Shown here one piece after another: positions 59,713 to 64,000 of a DNA stretch of 64,000 nucleotides. Below the pieces are notes generated by a model. That model worked only from the letters and a program-made list of their open reading frames with translations, did no database searches and was not told the DNA's origin. A program made the position numbers and the translations under genes. The DNA comes from Cristatella mucedo. Its lineage: Eukaryota > Bryozoa > Phylactolaemata > Cristatellidae. The stretch lies in the NCBI GenBank assembly GCA_009760855.2, contig WPIO01000007.1:9003001-9067000 (forward strand). The letters run 5' to 3'. Every line of letters starts with the position of its first letter. The stretch's first letter is position 1.

Positions 59713-61485
59713 TCAAACCAGCGCACCGGAAAAAGTTCGTGCATCGTGTTTTTCATTATATCATTACTAAATACATTAAATTATTATTTCATCGTATTAA
59801 TATTAAAATAACGGCACGCGAACTTTTTCCTCGACCTTATATCTCGGAAGGGTTCTTGTCTGGAGCCGAAATGAGCTCCAGCTGGGCAAGCGATGCTACA
59901 ACTCATTGTTGCCAGTCTTTCGGATTTTGCAAGTGCTTTTTGGTTCTCTTTTGTATCTCCTCTCCACGTGGAATATCAATAGATGAACTCGGCTCCTTTA
60001 TGATCTGGGAGCTTGCCACCTGCTTGAATGATAAGCCGACTCCAAGAAAATCACATACCTCCTTTTGGAGGTCAGCTATAATTATCAACAGCTGCACATC
60101 AAGGCACGTCATCATGGCTAGCCAGGATAGTAAGCATGGCTAGGAGATGAGAGCATAGCCAATGAAGCAGGCTCTGAGGTGGATCATGAAGCTATGCCAG
60201 CTAGGCTCATGCATGCAACGAAGCATGATGTAATGAATTACAGTGCTTCTGGCTTAAGCATTGTTAGAGCAATGGCATCATTCTTGGCAAGCAAAATGTG
60301 CATATCTGGAAAGAATGCCAAACAATAGAGACTCATGTCAACCAAGGTGCACCGACAACCTCCAAATCAGCAATGGTAGGGCAGTTCCTAAAGCTAGAAG
60401 GGGCAGTGGACAAGTGCATGCATTCACCAAGTGTTTTAAGTGTTTTTAACTGCTCTAGAATTTTCCAAAAATCGAATATACAAACCGATATATAAAGTTG
60501 ACAAATATGTTCGTGCATCGTATTTTTTATTAAATCGTTATTAAATGCATTATATTATTATTACAATAAATCATTATTAAAAAATCACGAAACATGAACT
60601 TTTTCCTCCATCTTATAGTTAAGGCCTGTTTTAAGTATACCTGTTTTGCTTTTTACATTACCCGGAAAACATGAGTGCTCATGGACATTTAAATGCATAT
60701 CACATATGAAATTACGTTCTGTGGACATCTAAAAGCCTGTCGAATGTGCTTGTCGTCAAGTAAGCCAGCACTCCTGAATCAGACCAAGTTGCCACTATAC
60801 AGTTACAGAGTTTTAGTTACAGTTTATACAGAGTTGCTTCGCCGGCTCTCAGTGACCATACCATTCAGTATGACGGTGCATAACGATTACCATTTTGCTA
60901 TTGTCATTTAAATGAATTCCTGGGTGCCATTACTTCTGTTCTCGAATTTAGAATATCCTGCAGTCGGGCCAGAAGAAGCACGAGAGATTGCAAAGGGTAC
61001 ATTTTCAGCATTTCTAACCTATTTTAAGCCACCTAGCAAGCTCTCCTACACGTGCTGTGGTGAATCACTCTAACTTAGTGTTCATCTGGCTGGCCATAAC
61101 TCCGGTAGCTACTCTTAAAGTGTGCCGATGAAGTGTGCATTGAATGAGCAATAAAACCCTAAAAACACGTGAAATGGTTTTGACGATGTTTTTTACCTAT
61201 CAGCTGTGACCAAACCCGGCTGAAATCGACTAACTACCTAAACTATGACCGAATATGGCACCCCTACAGCAGCTTTTCTTTCTTTCATCACCCGATAAAA
61301 ACCGGTCGTTAGACCAGCCATTTTAGCTCGTCCCTCCATCAGTTTCAAGCAGCTAACAGTACTCTAGAAGCAATCATTAAAATCTTTTGTATTGAGTCTT
61401 CCTAACAGCAAGCTGCCAATGAATGCAGTAATCTATCATCGTGCTAGACAGGTACCACTAAATCTTGCTCTATAGTTGAGATTTT
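59713..61485. other. Intron 1, right part: nothing recognised
   Basis: The segments TTTTTCATTATATCATTACT (about 59750) and TTTTTTATTAAATCGTTATT (about 60520), each near GTTCGTGCATCGT, form a short related pair about 770 bp apart. No gene-like frame is convincing. Confidence 0.4.
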
Positions 61486-61489
61486 TCTG

Positions 61490-62710
61490 ATTTCATTTCG
61501 ACTATGTGTTCCAGAAATCGTCCCTTCCTTATAATGGGTGATTTTAACATTCATTTCGATTACCCAACTGACTCCTTAAGTGCCAAAATTTGTAAATTGA
61601 CAGATTTACTTCACCTTTGGCTCATACATGACTCCACTCACAAAAAAGGTCAACACACGATCGAATATTCTCCCGAGATGTATGCTGCCAACTCGTGCTG
61701 TTACAAAGCTCAGCACATCTGGCTACATGCAGATCTCGGTCAGTTTTTGGCTTGTGTCCCCTAGGCATAATTATAAAAAAAATACAATTCATTTGTATAG
61801 TCCCCAAGAGAACTTAATCTCTATGCTGGCACTTCACATATGCCTCGGGGCTCGAGCCCACGACCTCATCTAGACCTCGGTCGGGGCGAGCACCTTAACC
61901 GCTGAGCCATAAAAGATCACTTGGGATCGTTAAACCCTAAGACCATTGCCATTAACGGTGTTCACACATAAATATCTTACTCGCCCTCATGCTCAGTCCT
62001 CGGGAATGACCATTCCTATCTGGAATGTTAAAACACAATAGCTGATGTAATGGACGAACTTGCTCCTCAAACTAAGCCACTTCATACACACTCACCAAGG
62101 TGGCTTATAGCTTACAGCAGACATTAAACTAGCTAGGACTTCTAAGAGAAAGCTTGAGAAATAGTACACAAGAAGAGGACGGACTCTCCATCCATTGGCA
62201 AGCGAGGACTATTGTACATCGTTTTCTTAATTATATAGAAATAGTGGAACGACAAGCGCACAATCTAATGTCTGCCATCAACTATCTCCTTAACAGATCC
62301 GAGGTGAGCTCCTTAGTGACTGATCCTTGTGGCAATCAACCAGATCCTTTTTCTTCATTCTTTTTCGGCAAGATAGATAAGAGCCGAGATTCTATACTCA
62401 AGTTGAAATCTCCACTAGGCTCCTCATCCTCGGCTCCTTGCTTTACCTCAATGTCCATCTGCAAGCCAGCTATAAGTGACTTCGTCTCAAATCTCATCAC
62501 CAAGCCTAAGACGACTACTAGCTCTATAAACCCCATAGCTCCTTCTAAAATGAATAGAAGTGCAGCTGCACTGCTTAATTAACATAATAAATATGCCCTT
62601 AACCTCATGTCATGACCCTTCATCCTTGAAAAAGGCTATTGTCAAGCCACTGACTATGAAGTCAACACCAGATCAAGAGCGTTTTTGGCTATTGACTGCT
62701 TTCAAATGAT
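61490..62710 (+). mobile_element. LINE-1f endonuclease to RT start, interrupted by SINE-2
   Basis: The AP-endonuclease piece PFLIMGDFNIHFDYPTDS, then LLHLWLIHDSTHKKGQHTIE, lies at 61504-61764. After the SINE, the PWYT/RWL-like region and a linker frame (62154-62582) with FSSFFFGKIDKSRDSIL follow, then KKAIVKPLTMKSTPDQERF near 62630. The fragment ends about 135 bp from the exon 1 donor. Confidence 0.75.
61786..61912 (-). repeat. SINE-2 inserted in a LINE
   Basis: Plus-strand order TTTGTATAGTCCCCAAGAGA, ACTTAATCTCTATGCTGGCA, GGGGCTCGAGCCCACGACCT and ACCTTAACCGCTGAGCCAT. It splits the LINE copy at 61490-62710. Confidence 0.8.
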
Positions 62711-62846
62711 GATTTGCCGCTTTGCGATCGTAAATTGAACTATCCTAGCATAGCTGCTACGACCTAGATCTAAGCGAAACAAAAGTGGTGGCGTCCACCG
62801 AGCCAAGAAAGAAGGCATCGACACAGCTGTGCCGGCGTTCGCCCAC

Positions 62847-63572
62847 CTGAATGAGCAGCGGGATGCTGCCGATCATGACGCCCAGTCGAAAATGGTCGTC
62901 CTTGCAGCCGTGAGCTTCGGCCAGCTTGTTCATGAACACGTCGACCTTTAGCCGACCTTTAGCCTCCTCGTCGCGACAGCCGGGATCGTCGAGGCATGCC
63001 CTCAGGCAGCTGATGACGTCGGCTGGCCAGAGCACGGGCACGGCCCCGTCCGACGGGCACTTGAACAGCTTGTAGACGAGTGGCATCTTGGTCAGCGGGC
63101 CGATGCCCAGCTCGTCGAAGCTGCCTCGCGCCTCGGGGGCACTCTCGGCCAGCCGCTGGCCGAGCTCGTGCACCGTGCCGACGGGATTAAGCCGGTAGGC
63201 GTGCACGTACACCTGTATCCGGCTCAGCTCTCGCTGCAGCTGCTTGAGACGCTGCAAGTCGGTGGCGTATTTGACCAGCGGCAGCTGCTTGCAGCTGAGC
63301 CTCGCCAGCATGAGCTGCTCGACGACCTGCACGGACACGTGCTTGCCCTCGAGGTGCAGCTGCCGAATCGAGTCGGCAGCGAGCCGGTCCAGATCGGCGA
63401 TTGTGACCACGTGACTGCTGTTCCCACGGCTGCCGCGGCCGCCGTCGGTGTGGTCCGCAGCGGCAGCAGAGCTGAGCTGGCCCGCCGACGTAGCAGCGGC
63501 GCCGGCCGTCGCCGGTTGCAGCACCGGCCGCTGTCGCAGCCGCTGCTGCTGTGGCTGCCAAGCATGCTGCAT
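62847..63572 (-). CDS. NOV-like gene, exon 1 (N-terminus)
   Basis: The exon has 242 codons and starts at the first ATG downstream of the TATA-like box. An in-frame TGA lies about 35 codons upstream of this ATG, so the reading frame does not extend through the leader. Residues 1-55 are Gln/Ala/Gly-rich and probably disordered. From about residue 60 (VVTIADLDRLAADSIRQL) the chain is helical. FDELGIGPLTKMPLVYKLF and DHFRLGVMIGSIPLLIQ resemble the N-terminal NOV segments that I recall from plants. The exon ends in phase 0 at CAG|GTGGGC. It is GC-rich compared with the later exons, as is common next to a promoter. A long frame continues past this donor to 62757, so use of the donor is inferred from the match to exon 2. 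Confidence 0.78.
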
Positions 63573-63790
63573 TGGTGCAAGAGACCGAAACGCCCCACCG
63601 ACGGGAGCTGTGGAAGTGCTTGCCTTGCTCAACTGCCGAAGTCGCGCGACGATTTGAGCGCCCACACTTTGTCAGATAGCTGGAAAGTCTTCGTCGAATT
63701 CGTCTGCAGGAAAGGCGAGCACGAGCGACTGACTGCTCGGCACGACGGCGTCTTTACGTCTTCTGCAGCCACCGCAGCAACAGCTCGCGA

Positions 63791-63845
63791 TTAAATATGC
63801 AGGTTGCAGCGAATGAGCACCTGCCACCAGCCGAAAGCCACGTGG
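63791..63845 (-). promoter_or_regulatory. Putative core promoter of the NOV-like gene
   Basis: Read on the minus strand, TATTTAA lies at 63797-63791 and a palindromic CCACGTGG E-box-like site lies about 40 bp upstream at 63845-63838. From a start expected near 63765, the first ATG met on the minus strand is the in-frame one at 63572-63570. I saw no earlier ATG in between. The placement is inferred from motifs and position only. Confidence 0.4.
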
Positions 63846-64000
63846 AGCCCCCGCTAAAACTGGACTGCTTTTACCGGGACACGTCAATGCATGCGTCAAA
63901 TGAGTAACGCCAAATGAGATATTTCACTAGACCATACAGTATTTCTCATTACATGGGGACATTCATAACTAGCTGAACTGCTGCACCAGCTTCAGCCTCC

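Larger units (their letters stand above)
2966..63770 (-). other. NO VEIN-like GHKL ATPase gene, whole locus
   Basis: This is a single split gene of about 60 kb with at least 20 coding exons, listed separately. The family (named for Arabidopsis NO VEIN) has an HSP90/histidine-kinase-like ATP-binding fold within a very large protein; animal members are uncharacterised as far as I know. Visible hallmarks in order are: an N-terminal helical region, an N-box (ELIQNADDN), an NNEEGF motif, a GQKGIGFKSVF box, HSNGYHICFD, a WKTTIILPLK strand, FAYLPLRDYGFKFVLQ plus DFEIPSSRQDV, and a C-terminal region with LPSEVII and WLPASRKC. Phases agree at 18 of 19 junctions. The introns carry nearly all the repeats in the window. 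The biochemical role in this organism is unknown; the family call is strong and the function is not inferred. Confidence 0.88.

Noticed and set aside
63168-63794. 208-codon plus-strand frame
   Set aside because: It lies opposite GC-rich exon 1, whose minus-strand translation has the recognisable family motifs.
1-64000. CRISPR arrays, operons, ribosomal or transfer RNA genes
   Set aside because: None seen. The tRNA-like sequences are all heads of dispersed SINEs with degenerate cores.

Overview
This window looks like nuclear DNA of an invertebrate animal. It shows GT-AG introns of 0.3 to about 14 kb, exons of 70-370 bp with consistent codon phase, several LINE families, tRNA-derived SINEs and LTR retrotransposons. 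There are no bacterial-style operons. The sequence alone does not identify the species; a sponge, cnidarian or other early-branching animal would fit.

The dominant feature is one very large gene on the minus strand. It has a TATA-like promoter near 63.8 kb, its first ATG at 63572, and coding exons down to about 2966. I rebuilt 20 exons by protein similarity and checked each junction for acceptor, donor and codon phase. The product (about 1,450 residues recovered) is a NO VEIN (NOV)-like protein with a GHKL/HSP90-type ATPase fold. The N-box and first glycine motif lie in the exon at 31967-32242, and the second glycine box (GQKGIGFKSVF) in the exon at 30614-30791. The N-terminal and C-terminal parts match the plant NOV family from memory. 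All junctions agree in phase except between exons 2 and 3, where a short exon must be missing. The 3' end is either a stop at 2966-2968 or lies outside the window.

The long introns hold mobile elements. From left to right: SINE-1 at 0.5 kb; a complete 1.47-kb LTR with a tRNA-Lys-type primer site and a folded-back right end (7.7-10.9 kb); three diverged direct repeats (12.6-15.3 kb); a LINE-1f 3' end at 17.8 kb and LINE-2f tails at 17.3 and 21.7 kb; a Gag-only LTR element at 27.3-29.0 kb; SINE-2 copies at 30.2 and 31.6 kb; LINE-2f tails at 33.0 and 35.9 kb; a pogo-like transposase remnant at 42.4 kb; LINE-1f pieces at 46.5-51.5 kb; long AC/AG microsatellites at 52.3 kb; a LINE interrupted by a SINE at 54.7-55.7 kb; a solo LTR with a perfect 4-bp target duplication at 57.0-57.7 kb; and a LINE interrupted by a SINE at 61.5-62.7 kb.

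LINE-1f is an L2/CR1-type element whose 3' end carries a short hairpin followed by a TTA-rich tail. SINE-2 ends in the same hairpin, so the two probably share retrotransposition machinery. LINE-2f is a second family whose 3' tail is built of ATACATTA-like units. I found no second host gene with confidence.
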